From SURF-21 sp964529285 (GTDB lineage Bacteria > Actinomycetota > Geothermincolia > Geothermincolales > RBG-13-55-18): a stretch of DNA of 50,431 bases. Where the stretch lies: the NCBI GenBank assembly GCA_964529285.1, contig CAZGWK010000022.1, forward strand, positions 1-50,431, in the 5' to 3' direction. Both the position numbers and the translations under genes were made by a program. The notes under the pieces were generated by a model. The model was not told the DNA's origin. It was given only the letters and a program-made list of their open reading frames with translations, and made no database searches. Positions within the stretch are counted from its first letter, which is position 1. Every line of letters starts with the position of its first letter. Of the stretch, positions 1 through 7,630 are shown in pieces.

Positions 1-2
1 AC

Positions 3-131
3 TGTTTGCCCTTGCAGAACGTTGACCGGCGAATGCGTGACGCTGGAATCGATGTGCTCACACTGGTTGCATGCGAAGGACCGCTGCGAGAGAACAGACA
101 GGTTGATCGTAAAAGCAAAAGCATAGGTTAA
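3..131 (+). CDS. C-terminal end of an unidentified protein (partial)
   Basis: This frame is open from the window edge to a TAA at 129-131, about 18 bases before the next start. The visible 42 residues are mixed and charged, with a hydrophobic stretch (IDVLTLVACEG) followed by a basic tail, which looks more like the end of a real protein than the competing open frame starting at base 1. The family cannot be named from so little. The short spacing suggests it is in the same transcript as the decarboxylase-like gene that follows. Confidence 0.35.
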   Translation, partial: CLPLQNVDRRMRDAGIDVLTLVACEGPLRENRQVDRKSKSIG

Positions 132-148
132 GAGAGGAGATGCAAAGA

Positions 149-1075
149 ATGTTGGACTTGAGGCGTGCGCCAGCCTTGGATGTGAAGGATGGTTCAGATG
201 GCAGTATTAAATCGAACGGATATGGTGGCAGATCGAAGAGGCTGAGGTTTGCAGCCAAGGCTGCAGGAGCTGTCTGGGCCGTGAGGAAGACCTGCGATGA
301 TAGCGGCGTCTTCGGGATATTCGCCACTTTCGAGCCGGCGGATCTCGATTTCTACAGATCCTGTCTCCCGCCCGCCCTGACCATGCCCGAGAAGCCCCTG
401 GTGAATTGCTACATGGCGGATGTGGGCCTGACGAGGTCGAGGCTGACCCGGTTTTTCGAAGGCGGCGTACTGCTTCTATGTGAGAAGGACGGCGAGCTCG
501 GTTGGGCAGAGGTAGGTGTGCCGATCAACAATATCGCCGTTTATGTTTATGCGACGATGCTGATGGGCTCAAGAAAGCTCATGGCCCAGAAAGTCGGCCT
601 CAGGCAAGAGGGCGACAACTGGATGGCTGAGGTAAAGAGGCTCAGTAAAGGATGGAAGCTGGAATTTACTCCCAAGCCGATGTCGGACCTGGGTGAGCTG
701 AAACCGTGGCAGGAGGCGTGGCTGAAGGGAAAAAAATATTTCGCCCAGATAACCGAACCTCGCCTCATGATCTCCAAGATAAACCGCAAGGTTCACTTGC
801 TCGACTGGACCAGTATATTCCCGGGTGACAGCACTATGTTACAGACCGGCATGGCCAGGCTCACCTTCGACCCCGGACAGGAATTGTCTCGCTTGCTGAA
901 GAGTGGCTCGGAGGCGCCGGCCGTATACCTGAAGGTGGATCGCCTTCTGTTGAGGGATTTTGTACAAAACGCTTGGTCGGACGGGGTCGCTGGGTCGAGG
1001 ATAAGCAAGATCCCGGCATTGATGGGATTGGAGGTAAAGCCGCCCGTAAGATGGGGTTCGAATGAAAACGGATGA
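149..1075 (+). CDS. Acetoacetate decarboxylase-like family protein
   Basis: A 308-residue protein resembling the acetoacetate decarboxylase superfamily, whose members use a Schiff-base lysine to decarboxylate or rearrange beta-keto acids. The N-terminal third has the family-like stretch FATFEPADLDFYRSCLPP, and GSRKLMAQKVGL sits where the family's lysine-bearing GxxxxGFPKK-type segment occurs. Which lysine is catalytic cannot be settled here. AGGAG at 135-139 is nine bases before the ATG at 149; an in-frame ATG at 140 touches the ribosome binding site and is less likely. The stop overlaps the region just before the hydrolase gene, so the two are probably co-transcribed. The substrate is unknown. 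Confidence 0.6.
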   Translation: MLDLRRAPALDVKDGSDGSIKSNGYGGRSKRLRFAAKAAGAVWAVRKTCDDSGVFGIFATFEPADLDFYRSCLPPALTMPEKPLVNCYMADVGLTRSRLTRFFEGGVLLLCEKDGELGWAEVGVPINNIAVYVYATMLMGSRKLMAQKVGLRQEGDNWMAEVKRLSKGWKLEFTPKPMSDLGELKPWQEAWLKGKKYFAQITEPRLMISKINRKVHLLDWTSIFPGDSTMLQTGMARLTFDPGQELSRLLKSGSEAPAVYLKVDRLLLRDFVQNAWSDGVAGSRISKIPALMGLEVKPPVRWGSNENG

Positions 1076-1095
1076 TCGTTCGAAAGGAGGTCAAA

Positions 1096-2118
1096 GTGAA
1101 GTGCATGGCCAGGGCAGGGGTGACAGCTGCGCTGGGGATGGGCGGCTGGTCGGCATACAGTTACGCCAGGATGAACAAGCCAGTACCTCCCGATGACGAG
1201 GTCAGGGCATACACAAAAGCCCTTTTCGAGAGCGTAGGCATGGGAGAACTCAACGGCACCTGGAGCGAGGACACGCTCACAAGCGAGGACCGGGAACTGG
1301 CCCTCTACCATTTTAAAAGCGAGCCGGGAGACCCGGTGATGGTCTTCGTGCCCGGTACCAGCGTATACGCGCTTCTCTATACCGAGTTTATGTTCAAGTT
1401 GAGCCGGCAAGGTTTCAACGTGCTGGGTTTCGACCCCCGCGGCCACGGAAGGAGCAGCGGAAAGCGGGGAGTGTACATACTGGGCGAGCTGGTAGAGGAC
1501 GCATTGGCGGTAATCGACCATGCCGCGGACATCTACGGCGACAAGGTCGCGGTGTCGGGTTCCAGCCAGGGCGGCATGGCCGCCTTCTACTGCGCAGCCG
1601 CCGAGCCCCGGCTCAAAGCAGCGGTCTGCCACAACGTCATCGCGCCGGACGAGCCGGACAACGAGCGCATGACGCGCTGGCCCGGCCTGTTCCGGCCCCT
1701 GATGCCCCACCTGCCAAAGCTGCAGCCGTTGATGACAACCCCGCTGGGCAACCTCATGACACCCGTCTCCCTGTACCTGGACCTCAAGGCGGAGACCAGC
1801 CGTCTCATGCCCGACGTGGGCCGCTTCCTGAAGGAGGACCCGCTGGTTGCGAGCGCCGTGAGCCTCTCCGCCCTTCATTCCTTGGCGACTACACCGTTGG
1901 CGCGAAAAGCGGAGCAGATAGAGACGCCCATAATGGTCATCCACGCGGGGCAGGACGACATCTTTCCAGAGGACTACGTACGCAGGATATACGGCCGTCT
2001 TAACTGCGAGAAGGAATTCCTCTACCTGGCTGACGCACCGCACCTGGTCATGACGGACTACGTGGACGATATCATCCCTCCTGTATCTACCTGGCTTAAG
2101 AAGATGATGAAGAGATAG
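1096..2118 (+). CDS. Alpha/beta-fold hydrolase
   Basis: A 340-residue serine hydrolase of the alpha/beta fold, related to lysophospholipase/monoacylglycerol lipase types. The nucleophile elbow GSSQGG places the serine near residue 157, the oxyanion-side motif DPRGHGRSSG precedes it, and the acid (HAGQDD) and histidine (DAPHLV) follow in the normal order. The GTG at 1096 is chosen because a strong AAAGGAGGTC ribosome binding site (1083-1092) ends just before it; the ATG at 1072 that overlaps the previous stop lies upstream of that site. The N-terminus has a short hydrophobic stretch that could be a weak membrane anchor. The substrate cannot be inferred beyond an ester or thioester. Confidence 0.8.
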   Translation: MKCMARAGVTAALGMGGWSAYSYARMNKPVPPDDEVRAYTKALFESVGMGELNGTWSEDTLTSEDRELALYHFKSEPGDPVMVFVPGTSVYALLYTEFMFKLSRQGFNVLGFDPRGHGRSSGKRGVYILGELVEDALAVIDHAADIYGDKVAVSGSSQGGMAAFYCAAAEPRLKAAVCHNVIAPDEPDNERMTRWPGLFRPLMPHLPKLQPLMTTPLGNLMTPVSLYLDLKAETSRLMPDVGRFLKEDPLVASAVSLSALHSLATTPLARKAEQIETPIMVIHAGQDDIFPEDYVRRIYGRLNCEKEFLYLADAPHLVMTDYVDDIIPPVSTWLKKMMKR

Positions 2119-2145
2119 GGGGGAGCGAGAGAAGGGGCATGATAG

Positions 2146-2595
2146 ATGTTCGCAAACGAACTGACGACCGAGATCGATATCGACGTGCCGGCGGCACGGG
2201 TCTGGGAGGTTCTCACCGACTTCGCCTCCTATCCGCAGTGGAACCCCATGATCAGGCGTGCACACGGCGAGCTCCGCGCGGGGGCACGGCTAGAAGTACG
2301 TTTCGAGCCCGAGGGCAGCCGAGGCCATACCTTCCGGCCTAAACTGCTCAGCGTGGAGCCGGGCCGGGAACTGCGCTGGCTGGGGTGGCCGCGCTTCCCC
2401 GGTCTCTTCGACAGCGAGCATTACTGGATCATGGAGGAGTTGCCCGACGGAAGCACCCACTTGCTGCACGGAACGTACATATACGGCCTGTTAGCTCCGC
2501 TGGCCGGGAAGGCCATGATACGTGCTTCCCGGGGCCCCTTCAAGGACATGAACCGTGCCCACAAGCGGCGCGCAGAAGAAGAGCCAGGAGGATAA
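2146..2595 (+). CDS. SRPBCC (polyketide cyclase/START-like) family protein
   Basis: A 149-residue single-domain protein with the pattern typical of SRPBCC lipid-binding proteins: an early strand followed by PAARVWEVLTDFASYPQWNP, then alternating strands and a C-terminal helix ending in basic and acidic residues. Such proteins bind hydrophobic ligands in a deep cavity and act as carriers, cyclases or unknowns; no catalytic residue is evident. It starts 27 bases after the hydrolase stop in the same direction and probably forms an operon with it. Its stop codon lies inside an inverted repeat (2590-2619) that resembles the operator of the next gene. Confidence 0.75.
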   Translation: MFANELTTEIDIDVPAARVWEVLTDFASYPQWNPMIRRAHGELRAGARLEVRFEPEGSRGHTFRPKLLSVEPGRELRWLGWPRFPGLFDSEHYWIMEELPDGSTHLLHGTYIYGLLAPLAGKAMIRASRGPFKDMNRAHKRRAEEEPGG

Positions 2596-2619
2596 TACCA
2601 AACCGTATCGGTAATATCC
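2590..2619. promoter_or_regulatory. Inverted repeat, possible second TetR operator
   Basis: GGATAATACC and GGTAATATCC form ten-base arms matching at nine positions, separated by ten bases. The right arm shares GGTAATAT with the better operator at 2741-2758. The pair, about 140 bp apart, could allow cooperative binding or looping by one repressor. This is inferred from sequence similarity alone. Confidence 0.35.
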
Positions 2620-2715
2620 GGTCCTCCACCTCGATATCATAGCCGTTCGCTTATGAACGGTCCTGTCGCCTCGACATTGACTCCCCGGCGGTCCACGACC
2701 CACTCTGGTGATTTG

Positions 2716-2744
2716 TTGACAAGACAATATTATGTTCATGATAT
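2716..2744 (+). promoter_or_regulatory. Sigma-70-type promoter for the ferredoxin-like gene
   Basis: TTGACA at 2716-2721 and TGATAT at 2739-2744 are separated by exactly 17 bases, giving a near-consensus housekeeping promoter. It lies about 50 bases upstream of the ATG at 2795. The -10 element is overlapped by the inverted repeat at 2741-2758, which would let a bound repressor block transcription. Confidence 0.65.
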
Positions 2745-2758
2745 TACGTTGGTAATAT
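2741..2758. promoter_or_regulatory. Operator-like perfect inverted repeat over the -10 region
   Basis: ATATTAC GTTG GTAATAT is a perfect seven-base inverted repeat with a four-base spacer. It overlaps the -10 box and the expected transcription start. The nearby TetR-family gene (3901-4491), transcribed in the same direction right after the ferredoxin-like gene, is the natural candidate to bind it and regulate both genes. Confidence 0.55.
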
Positions 2759-2794
2759 TGATAGATCACGGATGTGAACAGTGAGGAGGAAGAG

Positions 2795-3853
2795 ATGAGC
2801 GCGGATATCCACGAAGAACTTGCCCGGCACCTGGACAAAGCGGTGGCGGGAGCGCCCATGTCTCCGGCGCTGATGGGAATTCTCAATATCCTCTATCCGG
2901 GCGAGGAAGCCGAGGTGGCGTTACAGTTGGCCATCTACGAGAACAAGACCCTCGCCGATGTAGAGGTGGCACTTCCCGGGAAGGGGGGCAGGCTGGAAGA
3001 GATACTGGATTCCATGGCCCATCGCGGCACCGTCTTCACGGAGCAAAAGCCGGGCAAGGAAAGGATATACCGTCTGCTTCCCAGCGTGGTGGGTTTCGCC
3101 GAGGTGCCGTTTCTCGACGGCGAGGATACCCCCGATAAACGCGAATTGGCGCCGCTGTGGAAGGAATATATCCTGGAGGAGGCATACGGAGATGAGATGG
3201 CAAGGGGTATCCCCCTTATCAGGGTGGTGCCCATCGCGGAATCGCTCGAGGACAACTCACAGGTTCTTCTCTTCGATGCCATCGCCCGCAAGCTGGACGA
3301 GACTTCCTTCATGGCCGTAGGCCACTGCCCTTGCCGTCAGATAGCCAAGTACACCGGCGAGGGCTGCGACCACCCCACCGAGCGCTGCATGCACTTCGGG
3401 AGCCTGGGCCGCTACATGGTGGAGGTGGGCAAGGCGCGCGAGTTGACCAGGGATGAGGCTCTGGAGATGCTCCGCAACGCAACCGAAGAGGGATTGGTGC
3501 ACGTCTGCGACAACCTCGAGGGCGGTCTGCGCACCATCTGCAACTGCTGCCCGTGCTGCTGTGGCTTCTTCCTCGCCCGCTCCCGGAGGGGTCTGGACAC
3601 GCTCGCCCGCTCCAACTACGTGGCTTATGTGGAGGCGGATGACTGCATCGGCTGCGGCACCTGCGAGGAGAGATGTCCGGTAAACGCGATCTCCATCGTC
3701 GAGGACATAGCCGTGGTGGACGAGGAGATGTGCATTGGGTGTGGGGTTTGCACTCCCACTTGCGAGGGAGCGGAGGCGATCAAGTTGAGACAGCGCGAGG
3801 AGACGAGCCCGCCTCCGGACCTGCAGAAGTTCCTCGCGGCGCGCATGAAATGA
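2795..3853 (+). CDS. Cysteine-rich 4Fe-4S ferredoxin-like protein
   Basis: A 352-residue cytoplasmic FeS protein. Residues 1-110 contain no cysteines and look like a helical, possibly winged-helix region. A middle segment is unusually cysteine rich (GHCPCRQ, then CDHPTERCMHFG, then CNCCPCCCGFF). The C-terminal part holds two classical CX2CX2CX3C ferredoxin motifs (CIGCGTCEERCP and CIGCGVCTPTCEG), so two [4Fe-4S] clusters are expected, plus further metal in the middle. GAGGAGG at 2783-2789 supports the ATG at 2795 over an upstream GTG at 2774. It has its own promoter and operator and is followed 47 bases later by a TetR gene, suggesting an inducible redox role; the electron partner is unknown. 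Confidence 0.75.
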   Translation: MSADIHEELARHLDKAVAGAPMSPALMGILNILYPGEEAEVALQLAIYENKTLADVEVALPGKGGRLEEILDSMAHRGTVFTEQKPGKERIYRLLPSVVGFAEVPFLDGEDTPDKRELAPLWKEYILEEAYGDEMARGIPLIRVVPIAESLEDNSQVLLFDAIARKLDETSFMAVGHCPCRQIAKYTGEGCDHPTERCMHFGSLGRYMVEVGKARELTRDEALEMLRNATEEGLVHVCDNLEGGLRTICNCCPCCCGFFLARSRRGLDTLARSNYVAYVEADDCIGCGTCEERCPVNAISIVEDIAVVDEEMCIGCGVCTPTCEGAEAIKLRQREETSPPPDLQKFLAARMK

Positions 3854-3900
3854 GGAAGTCGGTATTAGTTGTGGACCTGTGGAAATAAGCGAGAGGGATA

Positions 3901-4491
3901 ATGGCTGACATCAGAAGAGATAGGAAGGACAGGAGCCGCGAGAGGATCCTCGCCTCCGCGGGCTCCCTCATACGCAGTGAGGGCATCTCCGGCGCAAGCG
4001 TCTCAGATATCATGGGGGGAGCCGGGATGACCGTGGGCGGATTCTACGCTCACTTCCCATCCAAGCAGGCGCTCATGGCGGAGGTCCTGCGCAACACCAT
4101 GCGCAAGTCGAGGAAGCTGCTGGCATCGACGGCAGGCGAGGCGAAAGGCACGGATTGTTTGAGAGCGGTTGCGAGGAACTACCTGTCGAGGTCGCACCGG
4201 GACCACCCGGAGAGCGGCTGTCCCCTCCCCGCAAACCTGGGAGAGATAGCGCGGGCAGATCCAGTCGTGCGCGAGGTGCTCGCCGGCGAGATAGCGGACA
4301 TGACGGGAGAGCTGTCCTCTCACCTTGAGGAGGAGGGGATTGCGGACCCGAAAGGGGAGGCACTGGGGTTGATGGCGACTATGGTCGGGGGGCTGACTTT
4401 ATCGCGCGCTCTGCGGGGAAACGCTCTCTCCGACGACGTCCTGCAGGCCTGCCGCCGCCGTATCGAAAAATCTTTGCCCACCGGAGGCTGA
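3901..4491 (+). CDS. TetR/AcrR family transcriptional regulator
   Basis: A 196-residue repressor-type regulator. The N-terminal helix-turn-helix is clear (RERILASAGSLIRSEG, then MTVGGFYAHFPSKQAL, the typical recognition-helix and YxHFxSK signature). The C-terminal two thirds form the variable ligand-binding, dimerization domain. It follows the ferredoxin-like gene by 47 bases in the same direction and most likely controls that gene and itself through the inverted repeat at 2741-2758. The inducer is not known. A rho-independent terminator follows at 4585. Confidence 0.88.
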   Translation: MADIRRDRKDRSRERILASAGSLIRSEGISGASVSDIMGGAGMTVGGFYAHFPSKQALMAEVLRNTMRKSRKLLASTAGEAKGTDCLRAVARNYLSRSHRDHPESGCPLPANLGEIARADPVVREVLAGEIADMTGELSSHLEEEGIADPKGEALGLMATMVGGLTLSRALRGNALSDDVLQACRRRIEKSLPTGG

Positions 4492-4584
4492 TACGCCTGG
4501 CGTTCCTGCGCTTGCAACCGGGTGGAACCTCCGAGAGAAGGCAACGTAGTTAGACACCGCTCTGAAGTCATGCATTGCCGGTGT

Positions 4585-4607
4585 GCGGGTTATAGACCCG
4601 CGTTTTT
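4585..4607 (+). terminator. Rho-independent terminator after the TetR gene
   Basis: GCGGGT (4585-4590), loop TATAG, ACCCGC (4596-4601), then G and five T residues. It ends the ferredoxin-TetR transcript. The remaining bases up to 4701 show no further gene. Confidence 0.7.
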
Positions 4608-4701
4608 GTTTCGGGTATCCTGGTGCAGACGGATTCAGATTCTCATGCTCCTCGAGCGTGGCGGGCACGAGATGGGTTGAAAGGTTTGGGCTGGATCGAT
4701 C

Positions 4702-5322
4702 ATGAGGAGAACGGTGCTCAAGGCCTTATTTGCAGGTTTTGGGGCGACCGCCGCCGCGGCCGCCAGGATGGAACCCCGCCGCGAGCTGCATCCCTGCGAC
4801 TGGTCCATCTACGAGGAAGGGTCCATGCGGCGCAGCTACCGCAGTATATCTCATTTTCTCTACCACCTTAGAGAGCTGATGAGCGTTCAGGCGCCCATCG
4901 CCGAGGTCTACCTCCTGCGTGTCATCTCTCCGGCCTTCCGCGAACGCATCATGCTGGTCACCGCCCTGACCAACGAATGTTCGTGGTGACAGTCTGCGCA
5001 CAGGCGGTTCGGTCGGATCGCGGGTATATCGAAGGAGGAGATGAAGGACCTGGTGGGGCTCGACCCGTCGAGGTTCGATGCGCGGGAGCACGCGGCGCTT
5101 TGCTGGGTGCGCGAGACGCTCACCAGCATCCAGGGGCCCTCGGAGGATACGCTCGTGAGGTTCGAGGAAGCTTTCGACGAGAGGCACAGGAGCTACGTAC
5201 TGGCTACGATGAAAGCGATGTATTTTTTCAACCTGCTCGGAAACACTGCACAGAGATGGCTGATGCGCCTGCTGGGCCGGGATGAGGAGCAGACCGAGGT
5301 CTGCGAACTCGTCTACGATTAG
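4702..5322 (+). CDS. AhpD-like (carboxymuconolactone decarboxylase family) selenoprotein, Sec96 in CxxU
   Basis: Read through the in-frame TGA at 4987-4989, this is a 206-residue AhpD/CMD-like protein. AhpD proteins are peroxidase-related thiol proteins with a CxxC-x3-H active site. Here the site reads NECSW-U-QSAHRRFGRIAG: Cys93, the TGA at residue 96 and His100 sit at the family positions, and both halves are in the same frame with family-like sequence on each side (VTALTNECSW before, GISKEEM and a helical C-terminus after). A hairpin with a GGUC loop follows at the distance expected for a bacterial SECIS. The start ATG at 4702 has only a weak ribosome binding site; an ATG at 4768 is an alternative. 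The racemase gene starts 11 bases after the stop, so the two are probably co-expressed. A conventional reading gives two broken ORFs. Confidence 0.82.
4987..5021 (+). promoter_or_regulatory. Sec UGA codon and bacterial SECIS-like hairpin (AhpD-like gene)
   Basis: The UGA is at 4987-4989. GCGGTTC (5004-5010) pairs over seven bases, including two G-U pairs, with GGATCGC (5015-5021), leaving loop GGUC at 5011-5014. The loop begins 22 bases after the UGA, within the 16-37 base range described for bacterial SECIS elements, and has G in the first two loop positions as required for SelB recognition. Confidence 0.72.
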
Positions 5323-5332
5323 GGGGGCAGTC

Positions 5333-6025
5333 TTGAAGACCATTGGTTTGATCGGCGGGATGAGCTGGGAGTCCACGGCAGAGTATTACCGCATCATCAA
5401 TAAGGCCGTGAACGAAAGGCTGGGCGGCCACCACTCCGCCAGGCTGGTCGTGTACTCCTTGGATTTCGGCGAGATAGAGGACCTCCAGCACTCGGGCGAC
5501 TGGGAGGATCTCACGCGGCTGATGGTAGAAGCGGCCCGGAGGGTGGAGAGAGGCGGCGCGGACTTTCTTCTCATCTGCACCAATACCATGCATAAGATGG
5601 CCGGGGAGGTGGAGGAGAGCGCAGGCATACCCCTGCTGCACATCGCCGACGCCACCGCGGATGCCATCAAGGCGAAGGGCTTGCGCAAGGTGGGGCTTCT
5701 GGGGACCAGGTTCACCATGGAATGGGATTTCTACACGGGAAGACTGCGGGACGAACATGGCATCGAGGTCCTCATCCCCGCAGATGACGACAGGGCCGCG
5801 ATACATGCCGTCATCTACGACGAGCTGTGCCACGGTATCGCCAGCGATGATTCGCGGGAGCTCTTCCGGCAGGTCATCGCCGGACTCGTGTCCGGTGGTT
5901 CCCAGGGAATCGTATTGGGCTGCACGGAGATCCCGCTCCTGATAAAGCAGCAGGATTTCGAGGTCCCGATATTCGATACCACAGAGATCCACGCGCTTGC
6001 CGCGGTCGATTATGCGTTGAAGTGA
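5333..6025 (+). CDS. Aspartate/glutamate racemase family protein
   Basis: A 230-residue member of the Asp/Glu racemase superfamily, cofactor-independent enzymes that interconvert amino-acid enantiomers with two cysteines. The start (KTIGLIGGMSWEST) is very typical of aspartate racemases. Both catalytic cysteines are present: Cys82 in LICTNTMH and Cys197 in VLGCTEIPLL. A TTG start at 5333 is chosen because AGGGGGG at 5321-5327 lies six bases before it and the protein then begins exactly where the family does. It follows the AhpD-like selenoprotein gene by 11 bases. D-aspartate production is the likely role, but substrates vary in this family. Confidence 0.85.
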   Translation: MKTIGLIGGMSWESTAEYYRIINKAVNERLGGHHSARLVVYSLDFGEIEDLQHSGDWEDLTRLMVEAARRVERGGADFLLICTNTMHKMAGEVEESAGIPLLHIADATADAIKAKGLRKVGLLGTRFTMEWDFYTGRLRDEHGIEVLIPADDDRAAIHAVIYDELCHGIASDDSRELFRQVIAGLVSGGSQGIVLGCTEIPLLIKQQDFEVPIFDTTEIHALAAVDYALK

Positions 6026-6228
6026 TGGCCCCGGTCCTTTTCTACTATTCCCGCTGATTCGAATTGTTTCCTTGAACCATACAGAAAATGTTCAACCATT
6101 TCCGGGCTGCATGGTATAACAGGGCGGCAAGCCCGTTTAACAGATTCTTAACAATTCCCATTTATATTTTATTGTGGTTGGCAAGGGACTTAGATGGAAG
6201 AAAACTTATATCGTCAAAGGAGTATGAG

Positions 6229-6738
6229 ATGAAGAAGGCATCCGTCCTTCTGGTAGCTATGCTCTGCTGCACCACGCTTTTTATCGCCGGATGTCCGAGG
6301 GCGGAGAGGCTGGCGGAGAGGGAGCAGGAGGAATCCGCAACAACGGAGCAAGGCACCGAGCAGGACTCCAGCCAGGGATCGGGGATTTTCACCGATTTGC
6401 CCGGCGAGATACCCGTCTATCCCGGCGCCGATCACTTGGGAAGCGGCAGGAAGATAACCGTGAGCGGCCTGCGGGTGGAGGGGACCATAGATGGCTCCAC
6501 CTATCACGTCGAAGCCGACTACGAGGATGTAGCGGCCTGGTACCGTGATCAGCTTTCGGGGGCCCTGGAGCTCTCCGCGACCATAAGCGGCGAGAGGGGA
6601 AGCGGCCGAGGGACCATCTTCGTGCTTCTTTCCGGGACTGGTATAGGGGCTGCCGTAACCGTCGCCGCCGCCGACGATGGACCGGGCACGACTATCAATA
6701 TCGGTAACTGGGAAGGTTCCATGCTGGAAGATGGGTAA
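6229..6738 (+). CDS. Predicted lipoprotein of unknown function
   Basis: A 169-residue exported protein. The N-terminus is a lipoprotein signal peptide (KK, hydrophobic core, lipobox LFIAGC) so that the cysteine near residue 21 should be lipidated and the protein anchored outside the membrane. A Glu/Gln/Ser-rich linker follows, then a compact domain containing PGEIPVYPGAD and AAWYRDQL, a pattern seen in small actinobacterial lipoproteins of unknown function. AAAGGAG at 6216-6222 supports the ATG at 6229. It stands alone; upstream 6026-6228 is AT-rich and may hold its promoter. Confidence 0.65.
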   Translation: MKKASVLLVAMLCCTTLFIAGCPRAERLAEREQEESATTEQGTEQDSSQGSGIFTDLPGEIPVYPGADHLGSGRKITVSGLRVEGTIDGSTYHVEADYEDVAAWYRDQLSGALELSATISGERGSGRGTIFVLLSGTGIGAAVTVAAADDGPGTTINIGNWEGSMLEDG

Positions 6739-6905
6739 ACCGACGATAAATATGAGCGAAGCCGAAATGGGAAGAAGAGGGTGAGCAGCACATGTGTTTT
6801 TTCGCCAGGTGGAGAAGGGCGGGCAGGAGGTCAGCGTGGAGAGTCGTGCGCAGGCGCCGCGTAATGCGCCGCTTCTAGGTAGACGCGGAGCAAGAGCACC
6901 CACCG
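6739..6905. other. Intergenic, no gene seen
   Basis: Between the lipoprotein and the M48 remnant there is no open frame with a ribosome binding site and no clear terminator or promoter. Confidence 0.5.
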
Positions 6906-7488
6906 TCATCCCATGTTTCGTATCCTCTCGGCACGCTCGCTAGCGGGTGAGTGGGAATTTAACGAGCGTGCAAAGAACCTGGCGTAAGCTTTTCGGGGTT
7001 CGAGCGGTTGATTGAACAGCATATGGCTAAGAAACAACCCGCCCCACAACGAACTGCGCGATCTCGAGATGTCGGTCTTCTCGATGGCCCCTATTACATC
7101 CTGCGGGCTCTTTGTCAGTAGCAGAGCGTGTTCGTCGGCCAGATGATCCCGGCTCTTCGGGATCACGGCAAGAAAATAGGCGAACCATAGCGGAAGGATC
7201 CCCATCGCCCAGGATCGCGGGTGGAAAAAGCCTGGTTAAAACATCCCTACTGCTGCGCAGGCCCAGATAGTAGAGCGTTGGGAACGCAAGTAGCGTAATG
7301 CCCACCGAGATGGCCAGGATAAGGAGCATCTCTACCTTCCAGCGCATATCCTCCAGGCTTATAAACAGGGTGGCGAGGAAGGCCACGATCAAAGCAATGA
7401 GAAAGAAAAGGAGTACGGCCAGAAAGACCCTTCGCCTGTTTGCCCGTATTGCATCAAGAACGAATGTCCTCTCCGGTACCCTATCCAT
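6906..7488 (-). pseudogene. Remnant of an M48 (HtpX-like) membrane metallopeptidase
   Basis: Two pieces in different frames. The 5' part (from 7488) encodes an N-terminus with two strong transmembrane segments (VFLAVLLFFLIALIVAFLA and a second near LLILAISVGITLLAFP), as in HtpX-type M48 peptidases. From about 7200 the coherent frame shifts to a C-terminal M48-like part (SRDHLADEHALLLTKSP, where the family has its third zinc-ligand region, then AIEKT). The central region with the zinc-binding HEXXH motif is absent, so the gene has suffered an internal deletion with frame loss and cannot encode an active protease. Confidence 0.6.
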
Positions 7489-7630
7489 GATCCTGCCCCT
7501 GGCTAAGCATCATCTTTGCTTGCAATGGTCCATTTGTCACAGCGTGATAGAATCAGCGATTTCTATTCAATGTTAGGTTCCACGCAAGGCGCTGCTTTCC
7601 TTGCCGTAGATGGATGTGTTGCCTGGTGTG

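Noticed and set aside
793..2265. Long minus-strand open frame of about 490 codons
   Set aside because: It lies antisense to the decarboxylase-like and hydrolase genes, which have clear family motifs and ribosome binding sites. Such shadows are normal in GC-rich coding DNA.
4977..5285. A frame starting MFVVTVCAQ as an alternative reading of the AhpD-like gene (a frameshift explanation)
   Set aside because: The two AhpD-like halves are in the same frame, so no shift is needed. The alternative frame has no family sequence after 4990.
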